64,000 bases of DNA from Jeotgalibacillus haloalkalitolerans (GCF_034427455.1 NZ_JAXQNN010000002.1:310001-374000), one strand, 5' to 3'. Positions 8,570 to 18,023 are shown, numbered from the stretch's first letter. The notes: a model not told the origin generated them from the sequence alone. Program-made: numbers and translations.

Positions 8570-9868
8570 ATGGAAAAGCAAATTAACGTAGGTATGTTAG
8601 GTTTTGGAACAGTCGGAAGTGGTGTAGCAACCATTATTAAAGAAAATGAAAAGCAGCTTTCCCAAAAGCTTGGAGCTGTTGTAAAAATTAAAAAAATTGC
8701 GGTTAGAGATATTGAAAAGAACCGCGGTGCTGATATTAATGGAAGTGAACTCACAACTGATATAAATGATGTAATCCAGGATGAATCCATTCAGGTGATT
8801 GTTGAAGTAATGGGCGGGGTTGAAGAAGCGCATTATGCAATCGAAAAAGCATTAAAAGCGAGTAAAGCGGTGATTACTGCCAATAAGGACTTAATGGCGC
8901 TTCATGGACACACATTATTAAAGCTTGCTGAAGAGCATCAGGCGGACCTTTACTATGAAGCGAGTGTAGCTGGTGGTATTCCGATTATCAGAACACTGGA
9001 AGACGGATTAGCTTCAGATAGAATCTCTACTATTATGGGAATTGTAAATGGTACAACCAACTATATCCTGACTAAAATGAAAGAAGAAGGATGGAGCTAT
9101 GAGGATGCGTTAAAAGAAGCACAGGCCCTTGGCTTTGCTGAAAGTGATCCAACGTCAGATGTTGAAGGACTGGATGCTGCAAGAAAGATGGCAATTCTTG
9201 CAACGCTTGCCTTCTCAATGGAGGTATATCTGGATGATGTTGAAGTAACAGGAATGACAAATATTACAGCTGAAGATATGGCACTGGCAGAACAATTCGG
9301 TTACAGTGTCAAAATGCTCGGTTTTGCAGAAAAAGACGAAGATGGTGTTGATGTGGCAGTTGAACCGGTGTTCTTAAAATCTTCACATCCACTCGCAGCA
9401 GTAAGAAATGAATATAATGCAGTATATGTATATGGTGATGCAGTAGGAGAAACAATGTTTTACGGTCCCGGAGCAGGGTCTATGCCAACAGCTACTTCTG
9501 TTGTATCTGACGTTATTGCTGCATGCAGAAACCTGCTGCTTGGCGTGGCAGGTGCCAGACACATCGATTATGTTAATGACCGACAAATTAAACAGGAGGA
9601 TCAGCAGCATGCACAGTTTTTCCATAGACTGCTTGTAAAAGACAAAATCGGAGTCTTTTCAGCACTTACTGATATCTATGGTAAATACGAAGCAAGCCTC
9701 AGCTCAATCATCCAGCGTCCGGGAGACACAGAGGGAGAAGCAGAGGTCATCCTGATCACACATCCTGTATCGAGGAAGAATCACCACAAAATTATCGAAG
9801 AATTAAATGGCTCAGATGTGGTGAAAACAATCATCAGTCAATATAGAGTGGAAGGAGGCGACCGCTAA
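8570..9868 (+). CDS. hom: homoserine dehydrogenase
   Basis: NAD(P)H reduction of aspartate semialdehyde to homoserine. 432 residues: Rossmann motif [12 protein letters not shown] at the N-terminus, ANKDLMA and [11 protein letters not shown] in the catalytic domain, and a C-terminal ACT domain (about 355-430, [15 protein letters not shown]) typical of threonine-inhibited enzymes. An upstream GTG (8561) is in frame, but AGGTG at 8559-8563 selects ATG 8570. The stop TAA shares a base with the thrC start (TAATG). First gene of hom-thrC-thrB, as in B. subtilis. Confidence 0.96.
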   Translation: MEKQINVGMLGFGTVGSGVATIIKENEKQLSQKLGAVVKIKKIAVRDIEKNRGADINGSELTTDINDVIQDESIQVIVEVMGGVEEAHYAIEKALKASKAVITANKDLMALHGHTLLKLAEEHQADLYYEASVAGGIPIIRTLEDGLASDRISTIMGIVNGTTNYILTKMKEEGWSYEDALKEAQALGFAESDPTSDVEGLDAARKMAILATLAFSMEVYLDDVEVTGMTNITAEDMALAEQFGYSVKMLGFAEKDEDGVDVAVEPVFLKSSHPLAAVRNEYNAVYVYGDAVGETMFYGPGAGSMPTATSVVSDVIAACRNLLLGVAGARHIDYVNDRQIKQEDQQHAQFFHRLLVKDKIGVFSALTDIYGKYEASLSSIIQRPGDTEGEAEVILITHPVSRKNHHKIIEELNGSDVVKTIISQYRVEGGDR

Positions 9869-10929
9869 TGCGCTGGAAAGGGTTAATTGAACAATATAAA
9901 GAATGGCTTCCTGTCACAGATGAGACGCCTTTACTGAGCTTAAATGAAGGTAATACGCCTTTAATTCATTTAGAAAACCTTTCAAAAGAATGGGGCATCT
10001 CTCTATATGTGAAAACGGAAGGTGCAAATCCTACGGGATCATTTAAAGACCGTGGTATGGTAATGGCTGTTGCCAAAGCAAAGGAAGAAGGCAGTAAAGC
10101 AATTATTTGTGCATCAACAGGGAACACATCGGCAGCCGCAGCTGCATATGGAGCGAGAGCAGGCTTACGTACGATTGTTGTCATTCCTGAAGGAAAGATT
10201 GCACTTGGGAAACTGGCACAGGCAAGAATGTACGGAGCGGAAATTATTTCAATAGAAGGTAATTTTGATGAAGCACTTAACCTGGTCAGAAAAATAAGTG
10301 AAGAAGAAGATATTACGCTTGTTAATTCTGTGAACCCATACCGTCTGGAAGGACAGAAAACAGCTGCACTTGAAGTGATTGATCAGCTCGGACAGGCGCC
10401 GGATATTCTTGCATTACCTGTAGGAAACGCAGGAAATATTTCAGCATACTGGAAAGGCTTCACTGAATATAACAAAAAAGAAGGGGGCCGTTTACCAAAA
10501 TTATTGGGTGCACAGGCATCAGGAGCGGCACCGATCGTTCATGGCAGAGTGTTTGATAAGCCGGAAACGGTTGCGACAGCTATACGGATCGGGCATCCTG
10601 CAAGCTGGGATCTTGCATTAAATGCTTTAAAAGAATCAGAAGGTCATATCTTAGAAGTAACGGATGAAGAGATCTTAGAAGCTTATCAGCTGATTGCTAA
10701 ACGTGAAGGTGTATTTGCAGAGCCTGCATCATGTGCGCCAATTGCAGCGATTAAAAAACGACTTGAAGCAGGAGAAATTGAGAAAGGTTCAACGGTAACG
10801 GCTGTATTGACAGGTAACGGATTAAAAGACCCTGAAACAGCAATTAACGTTTCTGATCTTGAACCGCTTGTCATTAAAGCTGAAATTGAAGCATTGAGAA
10901 GTGAATTAAAGGGGGAGGTGAAACTGTGA
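9868..10929 (+). CDS. thrC: threonine synthase
   Basis: PLP-dependent conversion of O-phosphohomoserine to threonine. 353 residues, the short bacterial form; PLP lysine Lys60 in PTGSFKDRG, glycine-rich phosphate loop PVGNAGNIS, and [11 protein letters not shown] near the C-terminus. AGGAGG lies nine bases upstream inside hom. Overlaps hom by one base and thrB by four (GTGA), so all three are translationally coupled. Confidence 0.96.
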   Translation: MRWKGLIEQYKEWLPVTDETPLLSLNEGNTPLIHLENLSKEWGISLYVKTEGANPTGSFKDRGMVMAVAKAKEEGSKAIICASTGNTSAAAAAYGARAGLRTIVVIPEGKIALGKLAQARMYGAEIISIEGNFDEALNLVRKISEEEDITLVNSVNPYRLEGQKTAALEVIDQLGQAPDILALPVGNAGNISAYWKGFTEYNKKEGGRLPKLLGAQASGAAPIVHGRVFDKPETVATAIRIGHPASWDLALNALKESEGHILEVTDEEILEAYQLIAKREGVFAEPASCAPIAAIKKRLEAGEIEKGSTVTAVLTGNGLKDPETAINVSDLEPLVIKAEIEALRSELKGEVKL

Positions 10930-11846
10930 GTTTCTCCCCGTTTACTGTGAAAACACCAGCGTCTACAGCGAACCTCGGCCCGGGTTTCGATTCAATCGGG
11001 CTTGCACTCCCAATTTTCCAGACAATTGAAGTAGAGCCCAGCTCTCGCTGGAACGTTTCATATAAACAGGATGAATTTCAGCATCTCCCGGTTGATGACA
11101 CGAACCTGATATTAAAAACAATACAGGAAGTAGCAGCCTTTGCTGAAAAAGCTTGTCCTGCAGCCACATTGACCGTCAGTTCTGATATTCCTTTATCAAA
11201 AGGCCTAGGCAGCAGTGCAGCCGCTATTGCAGCGGGCATTGTCATTGCTGACAGGCTGATGGGTCTTGAAATGAGTCTAGATGAACAGATCAAGACAGCA
11301 TCAGACATTGAAGGGCACCCTGATAATGTGTCGGCATCCCTGGCTGGCGGATTGACTGTGTCAAGATATGAGGATGATGAACTTGTAAGTGTGTCACTTC
11401 CCGCTGAAGGCTTCTCAGTGATCATTATGGCACCTGAAGCAGAGCTTGAAACAAAAGAATCAAGAGGTGTATTACCACAATCTCTGACTCATCGTGATGC
11501 AGTTTTAGCGAGTGCAGCAGCGAATGTAATGGTAGCCTCACTGATCACAGGTAACTTTAAAAAAGCCGGAAGCGTTATGATGAAGGATACGTTCCATGAA
11601 CCATACAGAAAACCTTTTTTCCCGCAGCTTGAAGATATAAAAGACTTTGCATGTAAATCAGGTGCTTTTGCTGTAACGATCAGTGGTGCCGGCCCATGTA
11701 TTTCTATATTTGCCGAAGATGCCAGAGTATCACCGATCACTGAACACCTGAAGGGTCGATATGACGGTTATCAGACAATACAATTAAAACCAGTTAATCA
11801 GGGTACACTATTAATAGAACAGCACTTAAACCGCCTGTCCGTATAA
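10926..11846 (+). CDS. thrB: homoserine kinase
   Basis: GHMP kinase that makes O-phosphohomoserine for ThrC. 306 residues with the ATP loop [12 protein letters not shown] (89-100), an N-terminal [16 protein letters not shown] motif and a C-terminal [11 protein letters not shown]. The GTG start overlaps the thrC stop and follows GGGGGAGG. The operon terminator begins inside the last codons. Confidence 0.96.
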   Translation: MSFSPFTVKTPASTANLGPGFDSIGLALPIFQTIEVEPSSRWNVSYKQDEFQHLPVDDTNLILKTIQEVAAFAEKACPAATLTVSSDIPLSKGLGSSAAAIAAGIVIADRLMGLEMSLDEQIKTASDIEGHPDNVSASLAGGLTVSRYEDDELVSVSLPAEGFSVIIMAPEAELETKESRGVLPQSLTHRDAVLASAAANVMVASLITGNFKKAGSVMMKDTFHEPYRKPFFPQLEDIKDFACKSGAFAVTISGAGPCISIFAEDARVSPITEHLKGRYDGYQTIQLKPVNQGTLLIEQHLNRLSV

Positions 11847-11857
11847 CAGGCGGTTTT
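11828..11857 (+). terminator. terminator of the threonine operon
   Basis: Stem AAACCGCCTGT / ACAGGCGGTTT overlapping the thrB stop codon, followed by a short T-run. Confidence 0.8.
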
Positions 11858-11878
11858 ATCTGTCTTACCATGTGATGT

Positions 11879-11904
11879 GTTTGCAGCTGGTTTGAATTGG
11901 ATAA
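11879..11904 (+). promoter_or_regulatory. possible sigma-B promoter of the SDR gene
   Basis: GTTTGC, 14-base spacer, GGATAA, resembling GTTTAA-N13/14-GGGTAT. B. subtilis ydaD, the likely counterpart of the downstream gene, is a known general-stress gene, which raises the plausibility. The match is imperfect. Confidence 0.4.
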
Positions 11905-11947
11905 TACATGTACTAGAGGTTAAAAACGTGGTAAAGGAGTGGGAAGA

Positions 11948-12817
11948 ATGGAATTTTCAAACATACAGAAACACGGACAGCCCGGTCAGCATCAGGAAAA
12001 GCAGCCGGGAGAGCTTACTGAGATGAAGCCGGAACCGATTCATGATGATCAAAATTATAAAGGAAGCGGAAAGCTTAAAGGAAAAACTGCGCTTATTACA
12101 GGAGGAGACAGCGGCATAGGAAAAGCGGCAGCCATTGCTTACGCAAAAGAAGGGGCCAACCTGTCAATCGTGTATCTTGATGAGCATGACGACGCAAAGA
12201 AGACAAAAGAAGAGATACAGGCTTATGGTGCAAAGTGTCTGATTCTAAGCGGGGATGTAGGGAATGAAGAATTCTGTAAGCTTGCAGTATCCAGTACAGT
12301 AAAAGAATTCGGCGGTCTTGACATCCTGGTCAATAACGCAGCTGAACAGCATCCGCAGGATTCGATTGAGAAGATATCAGCTGCGCAGCTTGAAAAAACA
12401 TTCAAAACCAATATATTTTCAATGTTCCATCTTGTAAAAGCTGCTTTAAAACATTTAAAAGAAGGCAGTGCGATCATTAATACGAGTTCAGTAACAGCCT
12501 ATGCGGGTAATGAGCAGTTAATTGATTACTCATCTACCAAAGGAGCGATCACCAGTTTTACCCGTTCACTGGCAAAATCATTAACTGAAAAGAAAATCAG
12601 AGTAAATGCAATTGCGCCAGGTCCTATCTGGACACCTTTAATTCCATCAACCTTTGAAAGTAACCAGGTGGCTGAGTTCGGAGTGGAAAATCCTCAGGAA
12701 AGACCCGGTCAGCCCGCAGAACTTGCCCCGGCCTATGTCATGCTGGCCTCCAATGACAGCTCTTATATGACCGGACAGACGATCCATATCAATGGAGGTA
12801 CTTTTGTATCAAGTTAA
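11948..12817 (+). CDS. short-chain dehydrogenase, general-stress type (YdaD-like)
   Basis: 289-residue SDR with the long N-terminal extension (about 40 polar residues rich in Gln, Glu and Pro) typical of the Gsp39/YdaD group. Cofactor motif TGGDSGIG (51-58), NNAA, catalytic Tyr194-x3-Lys198 in YSSTK, and the C-terminal SYMTGQTIHINGG. NAD(P)-dependent oxidoreductase, substrate unknown. A GTG three codons upstream is within the Shine-Dalgarno AAAGGAG, so ATG 11948 is the start. Single gene with its own terminator. Confidence 0.88.
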   Translation: MEFSNIQKHGQPGQHQEKQPGELTEMKPEPIHDDQNYKGSGKLKGKTALITGGDSGIGKAAAIAYAKEGANLSIVYLDEHDDAKKTKEEIQAYGAKCLILSGDVGNEEFCKLAVSSTVKEFGGLDILVNNAAEQHPQDSIEKISAAQLEKTFKTNIFSMFHLVKAALKHLKEGSAIINTSSVTAYAGNEQLIDYSSTKGAITSFTRSLAKSLTEKKIRVNAIAPGPIWTPLIPSTFESNQVAEFGVENPQERPGQPAELAPAYVMLASNDSSYMTGQTIHINGGTFVSS

Positions 12818-12835
12818 TGTCCAGTTGAAATAAAT

Positions 12836-12871
12836 AAATCCCCGGCTCAAGTTGAAAGCCGGGGATTTTTC
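12836..12871. terminator. terminator after the SDR gene
   Basis: Stem AAATCCCCGGCT / AGCCGGGGATTT with a nine-base loop and T-run; also suitably placed for the convergent small gene at 12875-13036. Confidence 0.92.
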
Positions 12872-12874
12872 TTA

Positions 12875-13036
12875 TTAATAATCTTCATCTACATACTGCC
12901 AGCCGTCTTCCTGATATTCAGCAATCTCCTGAACTTCATCTTCACGTAAACCGGTAGATAGTAATTGTTCTGTTTTTACATGCGTTTTTTCCTCCGGCTG
13001 ATAGTCCGTTAACAGTTCATCTCGGTTTCGCTTCAT
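12875..13036 (-). CDS. small acidic protein (53 aa)
   Basis: Short gene reading MKRNRDELLTDYQPEEKTHV... and ending in an acidic WQYVDEDY tail. Translation signals are excellent: GGAGGTG eight bases before ATG 13036. Very hydrophilic, no membrane segment, family not recognised. It lies in a run of small stress-type genes and shares a terminator with the convergent SDR gene. Confidence 0.68.
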   Translation of the reverse strand: MKRNRDELLTDYQPEEKTHVKTEQLLSTGLREDEVQEIAEYQEDGWQYVDEDY

Positions 13037-13129
13037 ATCGGAGCCACCTCCATGAAAATTGTAATTGGCAATTGGCTAGAGGAATTCTACATCTGTAGTT
13101 TAACACATTTAAAGGTTCTCATACACTGA

Positions 13130-13330
13130 TTATTTTTCAGTGTCCAACAAACCGTCAGAGGAGGAGTCAGATTGAGTATGCCGTTTATTTTTCTCATTCT
13201 TCTGATCAATTTTTTGATCTTCAACAGGCACAGGATCAGTATGTTTTTCATCCTCATGCCGGTCAAGAATGTTTTTCTTATCGCTTTTGATCCGATCAGG
13301 CTGATCATTTCGCTTTTTTTCATCACTCAT
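13130..13330 (-). CDS. small highly charged, probably disordered protein (66 aa)
   Basis: MSDEKKRNDQPDRIKSDKKN... : almost entirely Asp, Glu, Lys, Arg, Asn, Gln and Ser, with no hydrophobic core, so intrinsically disordered by composition. AGGAGGG lies six bases before ATG 13330; an in-frame start further upstream lacks such a site. A sigma-B-like promoter (ATTTAA-N13-GGGAAT) precedes it. The hydrophobic reading on the other strand is its mirror image and has no ribosome site. Function unknown; the composition fits a general-stress or desiccation-type protein (inference). Confidence 0.66.
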   Translation of the reverse strand: MSDEKKRNDQPDRIKSDKKNILDRHEDEKHTDPVPVEDQKIDQKNEKNKRHTQSDSSSDGLLDTEK

Positions 13331-13360
13331 AATATCCCTCCTAAGTATTCTCACTTAACC

Positions 13361-13385
13361 ATTCCCTTATAATTACCATTTAAAT
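13361..13385 (-). promoter_or_regulatory. sigma-B-like promoter of the 66-aa gene
   Basis: On the minus strand ATTTAA (13385-13380), 13-base spacer, GGGAAT (13366-13361): ten of twelve positions agree with GTTTAA/GGGTAT, and GGGAAT is a common sigma-B -10 variant. Confidence 0.5.
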
Positions 13386-13414
13386 CATACTTAGTAGCAA
13401 CTCCGAAAAAAAAT

Positions 13415-13440
13415 GTTTTAAAATAGGCAATTAAGGAAAT
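13415..13440 (+). promoter_or_regulatory. sigma-B-like promoter of the 99-aa gene
   Basis: GTTTTA (13415-13420), 14-base spacer, GGAAAT (13435-13440). It diverges from the sigma-B-like element at 13361-13385, only about 30 bases away. Confidence 0.45.
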
Positions 13441-13474
13441 AAAGAGAATATGAATGAAAGAGGAGGGCTTTATA

Positions 13475-13774
13475 ATGGGATTTAAAAGATTAGCGTTACT
13501 TGGTTTAGGTGCTGCAGGTGCTGCATATTTCAAGAAAAAAGAAAATAGGGATAAGGCTAAAGCAGCTTTTGAGGATTCAAAAGTGAAAGTCAGCCAGATG
13601 GTTGATGACGCAAAAAAGTCATATGACAATTATAAAACAGGTGAGAAAACAACTGATTATTCTCACGAGGATGACAAGATGATGTCTGAAGGCGCACAAA
13701 CATCTGTTCAATATTATAATGAACAGCAGGAAGATCAGGAAGAAAAACCACCCCGTCCAGGGACCCCTGAATAA
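13475..13774 (+). CDS. small membrane-anchored stress-type protein (99 aa)
   Basis: N-terminal short hydrophobic Gly/Ala-rich helix (MGFKRLALLGLGAAGAAYF) then a charged helical segment with Lys/Ala/Glu repeats and an acidic Gln/Pro tail ending PPRPGTPE. The plan resembles YtxH-type general-stress proteins, but I cannot assign the family firmly. AGGAGGG at 13461-13467 selects ATG 13475 over the in-frame ATG at 13454. Terminator at 13787-13813. Confidence 0.72.
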   Translation: MGFKRLALLGLGAAGAAYFKKKENRDKAKAAFEDSKVKVSQMVDDAKKSYDNYKTGEKTTDYSHEDDKMMSEGAQTSVQYYNEQQEDQEEKPPRPGTPE

Positions 13775-13786
13775 TTGATAAAAATG

Positions 13787-13813
13787 AACAGTCGCAAATG
13801 CGGCTGTTTTTTG
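13787..13813 (+). terminator. terminator after the 99-aa gene
   Basis: Stem ACAGTCGC / GCGGCTGT (one G-T pair), AAAT loop, then six T residues. Confidence 0.8.
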
Positions 13814-13958
13814 TTTTTCAAGAGATCAAGCAAAAGGTTTTAAAATAGTGTATAATAGTAAATGTATAATGATATACTGTAAGATAAAACATTACAAGAT
13901 CCCTTTTTATCTGATGAAGATAAAACCTGATTTTGTAACTTAAGGGGGACAATCAGTG

Positions 13959-14159
13959 ATGTTTCAAAGAAAACCAACTGAAGAAATTCAAAAAGAACAG
14001 ACAGACGTATGGGAATGCTCAGCTGACGGCTGCAACGTTTGGATGCGTGATAATTTTTCAGTCAAGGGCCAGGAAAAGCAGGAATGTCCAATCTGTGGCA
14101 GTGACATGGTAAAAGGCAGCAGAAATATTGAAGTCGTACCTAACCCTCAAAATTTTTAA
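13959..14159 (+). CDS. ydjO: YdjO-like zinc-ribbon protein
   Basis: 66 residues containing WECSADGCNVWMRDNF and CPICGSDM: four cysteines (about 20, 25, 43, 46) forming a probable zinc ribbon. Order and size match B. subtilis YdjO, described as a cold-inducible protein of unknown function. A GTG one codon upstream (13956) is slightly better spaced from AAGGGGG, so the start is uncertain by one residue. TATAAT-like boxes occur about 100 bases upstream (13851 and 13865), which gives a long leader. A hairpin GCCGCAAG/TTGCGGC follows at 14167-14187 with little T-run. Confidence 0.82.
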   Translation: MFQRKPTEEIQKEQTDVWECSADGCNVWMRDNFSVKGQEKQECPICGSDMVKGSRNIEVVPNPQNF

Positions 14160-14239
14160 TGATAATAGCCGCAAGTCTTCTTGCGGCTTCCAAGAGGTAC
14201 GTACGTGTGTTAAACTAATGTATATAAATGAATAGGTAA

Positions 14240-14303
14240 AGAGGTTCGCGACCATCCCTCTATAAAAAACTAGGCCAAATGCAGGAAACACCTGCTTTTT
14301 TTA
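14240..14303 (+). ncRNA. preQ1-I riboswitch with terminator
   Basis: The aptamer at 14240-14274 has the class I pattern: AGAGG, loop, CCTCT, then ATAAAAAACTAGG whose A-rich tail folds back into the loop. The expression platform is a terminator GCAGG/CCTGC followed by seven T (14281-14303). PreQ1 binding is expected to stop transcription before queC. Position directly ahead of queCDE supports the call. Confidence 0.9.
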
Positions 14304-14368
14304 GTGAACTCGTGAACACTCTTACTTCTTTCATGGATTTGATCATGAATAGGAGAGGAGCTTTTTTT

Positions 14369-15025
14369 ATGGATAAAAATAAGGCGATCGTTGTTTTCAG
14401 TGGTGGACAGGATAGTACGACATGCTTATTCTGGGCACTTAAAAAATTTGATTCTGTTGAGGCAGTCACTTTTGCATACGGTCAGAGGCATGCTTCTGAA
14501 ATCGAGGCGGCAAAAGAGATTGCAAAGGACTTAGATGTTAAGCACCATATTCTCGATATGAGTCTGCTTAATCAGCTTGCACCATCAGCTTTAACAAGGG
14601 ATGAAGAAATTACTGAAAAAGAAGGTGAACTTCCTTCTACATTTGTACCGGGAAGAAACCTGATGTTTCTGTCATTTGCTTCGGTTCTTGCCCACCAGAC
14701 AGGCGCAAAGCATATTGTTACCGGTGTCTGTGAAACTGATTTCAGTGGATACCCTGATTGCCGTGATGCATTTGTGAAGTCACTGAATGTCTCAGTGAAC
14801 TTGTCAATGGATAAAGATTTTGTATTCCATACGCCATTAATGTGGCTAGATAAGAAAGAAACATGGGAGCTTGCCGATCAATTAGATCGTTTTGATTATG
14901 TAAGAAATCAGACGATTACTTGTTATAACGGTATAAAAGGTGATGGGTGCGGGGAATGCCCTTCATGCAAATTACGTCTCAAAGGGATGAATGAATATTT
15001 AGCTGAAAAGGAGGAGATCAGATGA
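14369..15025 (+). CDS. queC: 7-cyano-7-deazaguanine synthase
   Basis: Makes preQ0 from 7-carboxy-7-deazaguanine using ATP and ammonia, in queuosine synthesis. 218 residues with the PP-loop SGGQDST (11-17) and a C-terminal zinc site Cys185, Cys194, Cys197, Cys200 (GCGECPSC). An in-frame upstream reading would run into the riboswitch terminator; GGAGAGGAG at 14352-14360 selects ATG 14369. First gene of queC-queD-queE, overlapping queD by four bases (ATGA). Confidence 0.96.
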   Translation: MDKNKAIVVFSGGQDSTTCLFWALKKFDSVEAVTFAYGQRHASEIEAAKEIAKDLDVKHHILDMSLLNQLAPSALTRDEEITEKEGELPSTFVPGRNLMFLSFASVLAHQTGAKHIVTGVCETDFSGYPDCRDAFVKSLNVSVNLSMDKDFVFHTPLMWLDKKETWELADQLDRFDYVRNQTITCYNGIKGDGCGECPSCKLRLKGMNEYLAEKEEIR

Positions 15026-15459
15026 TGCAGCAGATCTATCCCGCTCCTTTACACGGATATTCATATGAATTAAATAAAGATTTTCATTTCTCTGCCGCTC
15101 ACGCCATTCCTTCTGAGGATGCTGGTAAGTGCCGATTTGTTCATGGTCATACCTACTACGTTAATATTACAGTTGCAGGTGACGAATTGGATGATGCAGG
15201 GTTTTTGATTAATTTTAAAAAAATTAAACAATTGGTGCATGATCGTTTTGATCATACATTGTTAAATGACGATCAGATTTTTTCTGAAACTGATTCTGAC
15301 TGTTTCCCTACAACTGAAGTCGTTGCAAGATCAATTTGGGAAATCATCGAAGAACATCTGAAGCAGACTGAGAATAAGCCAGCCTGCCTGCAGGTATTCC
15401 TGCGTGAAACGCCAACAAGCTATGTGGTTTACCGTCCGAAGAAAGAAGGGAACAAGTAA
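15022..15459 (+). CDS. queD: 6-carboxy-5,6,7,8-tetrahydropterin synthase
   Basis: Converts dihydroneopterin triphosphate to 6-carboxytetrahydropterin. 145 residues with zinc ligands His27 (FSAAHAI), His41 and His43 (VHGHTY), catalytic Cys37 (GKCRF) and the C-terminal substrate glutamate in [18 protein letters not shown] seven bases upstream lies in queC. It shares one base with queE (TAATG). Confidence 0.95.
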   Translation: MMQQIYPAPLHGYSYELNKDFHFSAAHAIPSEDAGKCRFVHGHTYYVNITVAGDELDDAGFLINFKKIKQLVHDRFDHTLLNDDQIFSETDSDCFPTTEVVARSIWEIIEEHLKQTENKPACLQVFLRETPTSYVVYRPKKEGNK

Positions 15460-16193
15460 TGGAAAAATCAAAGAAAAAGTTCCCTGTGCTTGAAATATTC
15501 GGACCGACTGTTCAGGGGGAAGGCATGGTAATCGGTCAGAAAACAATGTTTGTGAGAACTGCCGGCTGTGATTACAGCTGCTCCTGGTGCGATTCTGCCT
15601 TCACCTGGGATGGCAGTGCGAAAGATGAGATTAAACGGATGACAGCTGAAGAAATTTACGAAGAACTCATTACAACCGGCAAAGATCTGTTTAATCACGT
15701 CACCATTTCAGGCGGGAATCCTGCCTTACTTAAAAGTCTGTCTGAACTTGTTGACCTTCTTCATAATAAAGGCATTAAAGTAGCGCTTGAAACACAGGGG
15801 AGTATCTGGCAGGACTGGTTTATGGAAATTGATGATCTTACACTCTCTCCTAAACCACCCAGCTCAGGCATGAAGCCGAATATGGGGATTCTTGATGACA
15901 TAGTTCATAAATTAAATGATGGCAGCAACGATTTCTCTATAAAAGTCGTTATATTCGACCTTCTGGATCTGTCATTTGCAGAGGACCTTCATCAGCGTTA
16001 TCCAGGCGTGCCATTTTATCTTCAGGTAGGAAATGATCAGGTAAACGAAGAAAAAGATGAGCAATTAATTCCGGATCTGATTTCACGCTATGAATGGCTG
16101 ATTGATCAGGTAATGGAAAACAATAAGCTGAATCAGGTCCGTGTACTGCCGCAGCTTCACACTTATGTCTGGGGTAATAAAAGAGGAGTGTAG
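15459..16193 (+). CDS. queE: 7-carboxy-7-deazaguanine synthase (radical SAM)
   Basis: Ring-contracting radical SAM step between QueD and QueC. 244 residues; N-terminal substrate motif FGPTVQGEG, cluster-binding CDYSCSWC (Cys37, Cys41, Cys44), SGGNPAL and LSPKPPSSGM. The CxxxCxxC spacing is standard for this family member. Third gene of the preQ1-controlled operon. Confidence 0.95.
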   Translation: MEKSKKKFPVLEIFGPTVQGEGMVIGQKTMFVRTAGCDYSCSWCDSAFTWDGSAKDEIKRMTAEEIYEELITTGKDLFNHVTISGGNPALLKSLSELVDLLHNKGIKVALETQGSIWQDWFMEIDDLTLSPKPPSSGMKPNMGILDDIVHKLNDGSNDFSIKVVIFDLLDLSFAEDLHQRYPGVPFYLQVGNDQVNEEKDEQLIPDLISRYEWLIDQVMENNKLNQVRVLPQLHTYVWGNKRGV

Positions 16194-16198
16194 GGATC

Positions 16199-16363
16199 TT
16201 GATCAGTGGTGGAGTATTAATCGTCATATGCAGTCTATTGTTTTTCTATCAGATGAAAAAAGATCATGTAAATCGCAATGTAGTCATTTTATTTTTTGCT
16301 CTTGCAGGAATGATCACAGGGGCATGGCTCATATTTGATGCGATCTTATTCAGCGTTATATAA
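16199..16363 (+). CDS. small membrane protein downstream of queE (54 aa)
   Basis: Short gene starting at TTG 16199, five bases past the queE stop, with GAGGAGTG at 16183-16190 as ribosome site. It has two hydrophobic helices (about residues 3-18 and 27-52) joined by a short loop QMKKDHVNRNV, so a hairpin membrane protein; ends FDAILFSVI. The family is not recognised. Codon use and the sharp end at a terminator argue that it is real and part of the que transcript. It could be involved in precursor uptake, but nothing in it shows that. Confidence 0.62.
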   Translation: MISGGVLIVICSLLFFYQMKKDHVNRNVVILFFALAGMITGAWLIFDAILFSVI

Positions 16364-16400
16364 AAAAAGTGAAGGCCGATTTTCCGGCCTTCACTTTTTT
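16364..16400. terminator. bidirectional terminator between the que operon and msrA
   Basis: Stem GTGAAGGCCG / CGGCCTTCAC with ATTTTC loop, A-run before and T-run after, between convergent genes. Confidence 0.93.
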
Positions 16401-16924
16401 TATTTTTCCCAGTGAGCTTCAATAAACTCGTCTCTGCCTGACTGTGCTCTGTCTTTCTGATAAGCTTCAGGGTCTTTTTTATAAAAATCCTGATGATAAT
16501 CTTCTGCAGGATAAAATGCGTCCGCTGGTTCAATAGGTGTTATGACAGGCTTTTTAAAGCGTCCGGATGCTGCAAGCTTCTGTTTTGATTGCTCTGCTTT
16601 TTCCTTCTGCTCATTGTTATGATAAAAAATTGTTGCTCTGTAAGAAGGTCCGCGATCCTGGAACTGACCTTCATTATCTGTCGGATCCACCTGCTGCCAA
16701 TAGATTTCAAGCAGCTGATCATAAGGGAATACGTCAGGATTGAATGTAATTTCAACTGCTTCACGGTGACCTGATTCGCCGGATTTAACATCTTCATATG
16801 ATGGGTTTTTTACATGTCCGCCTGTATATCCTGATACAACCTGTTCAATGCCATCGTATTGATCAAATGGCTTAACCATGCACCAGAAACAGCCGCCTGC
16901 AAATGTCGCTTTTTCTAATTTCAT
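16400..16924 (-). CDS. msrA: peptide methionine (S)-S-oxide reductase
   Basis: Repairs methionine-S-sulfoxide in proteins. 174 residues with the active site FAGGCFWCM (nucleophile Cys12), [17 protein letters not shown] and the C-terminal HQDFYKK region. GGAGG seven bases upstream of ATG 16924. There is no msrB next to it, so it stands alone. Confidence 0.95.
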   Translation of the reverse strand: MKLEKATFAGGCFWCMVKPFDQYDGIEQVVSGYTGGHVKNPSYEDVKSGESGHREAVEITFNPDVFPYDQLLEIYWQQVDPTDNEGQFQDRGPSYRATIFYHNNEQKEKAEQSKQKLAASGRFKKPVITPIEPADAFYPAEDYHQDFYKKDPEAYQKDRAQSGRDEFIEAHWEK

Positions 16925-17093
16925 TGTAAAACCTCCAGTTTTGAATAATTCATTTTAACATTCAATTATCAAATTTTCCTGAATAAAGGTTTGATTTTTA
17001 TAAAAAGAGGGTTTAAAGTGTAACGAACGATGCTTAATTGCGTCTATATGAATATCACAAATCTATTAAGTGTGAATTCACTTAGGAGGAACT

Positions 17094-18023
17094 ATGGAAA
17101 CAAGAGTAAAAAGACGGAAGAAAAAATTGAGAAAAGGCAGAACTTTTTTTGCTTTATTAATATTGATAATTATGATCACTGCAGGTTATGCCGGCAGCCA
17201 ATATTGGATTGGCTATCAATCTACTAAAGGGGCTGCACCTGAATTGAACCAGGGAGAGGACTTTCAGCGTTCATCTCCTGAGGGCGGAAAGAGAAATGTA
17301 CTGCTGATCGGTGTTGATAGCAGAGGAGAGGAGAAATCCAGGTCAGATACAATGATGATTGCTCAATGGGACCCTGAAAGTGACACTATAAAGCTTGTAT
17401 CATTAATGAGAGATATATATGCTGAGATTCCGGAATATGGACCGTATAAGTTAAATACAGCTTATTATCTTGGTGGTCCGGAGCTATTAAGGAAAACAAT
17501 TAATCATAATTTCGATGTAGAGATTCATGATTACATGATTGTTGACTTTAAAGCATTTGAAACCGCTGTTGATACCATTGCGCCGGATGGTGTGGATATC
17601 AATGTAGAAAAAGCAATGTCTGAAAAAATCGGTGTTTCTCTTGAAGAAGGGCAGCAGAAATTGAACGGTCAGGAGCTACTTGGCTATGCCCGTTTCAGAG
17701 CTGACAGTGAAGGTGATTTTGGCCGTGTGGACAGGCAGCAGCAGGTTATTGAGGCATTGATAGATCATACGGTCAGCGTCTCATCTATTGCACGGGCACC
17801 GAAAACGTTAGGTGCCGTTCAGCCATATTTACAAACGAGTTTATCTGAATCTGCAAAACTGAGTCTGTTCACCAGTGTCTTATTCAGTGGTGGAGGAGAT
17901 GTTGAGAGGCTTACGGTTCCGGTAGAAGGATCGTATTCAACACCTACTTATGAAGGGGCAGGTTCAGTGCTCGAGCTTGACTGGGCTGTGAACCAGGAAG
18001 CCATCAAAGAATTTCTAAAATAA
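17094..18023 (+). CDS. LytR-CpsA-Psr (LCP) family wall polymer ligase
   Basis: 309 residues: basic cytoplasmic N-terminus, one membrane helix (about 19-38), extracellular LCP domain with NVLLIGVDSR, RSDTMMIAQ, VSLMRDIYAEIP and ARFRADSEGDFGRVDRQQQV, including the arginines and aspartates that hold the polyprenyl phosphate. LCP enzymes attach wall teichoic acid or other anionic polymers to peptidoglycan. AGGAGG lies before ATG 17094. Which paralogue (TagT, TagU or TagV type) cannot be decided. Single gene with a terminator. Confidence 0.92.
   Translation: METRVKRRKKKLRKGRTFFALLILIIMITAGYAGSQYWIGYQSTKGAAPELNQGEDFQRSSPEGGKRNVLLIGVDSRGEEKSRSDTMMIAQWDPESDTIKLVSLMRDIYAEIPEYGPYKLNTAYYLGGPELLRKTINHNFDVEIHDYMIVDFKAFETAVDTIAPDGVDINVEKAMSEKIGVSLEEGQQKLNGQELLGYARFRADSEGDFGRVDRQQQVIEALIDHTVSVSSIARAPKTLGAVQPYLQTSLSESAKLSLFTSVLFSGGGDVERLTVPVEGSYSTPTYEGAGSVLELDWAVNQEAIKEFLK

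Noticed and set aside
13172-13372. A hydrophobic plus-strand ORF (66 codons) opposite the disordered protein gene
   Set aside because: It is the complement of a Lys/Asp/Glu-rich coding sequence, has no ribosome site, and runs through the promoter of the minus-strand gene.
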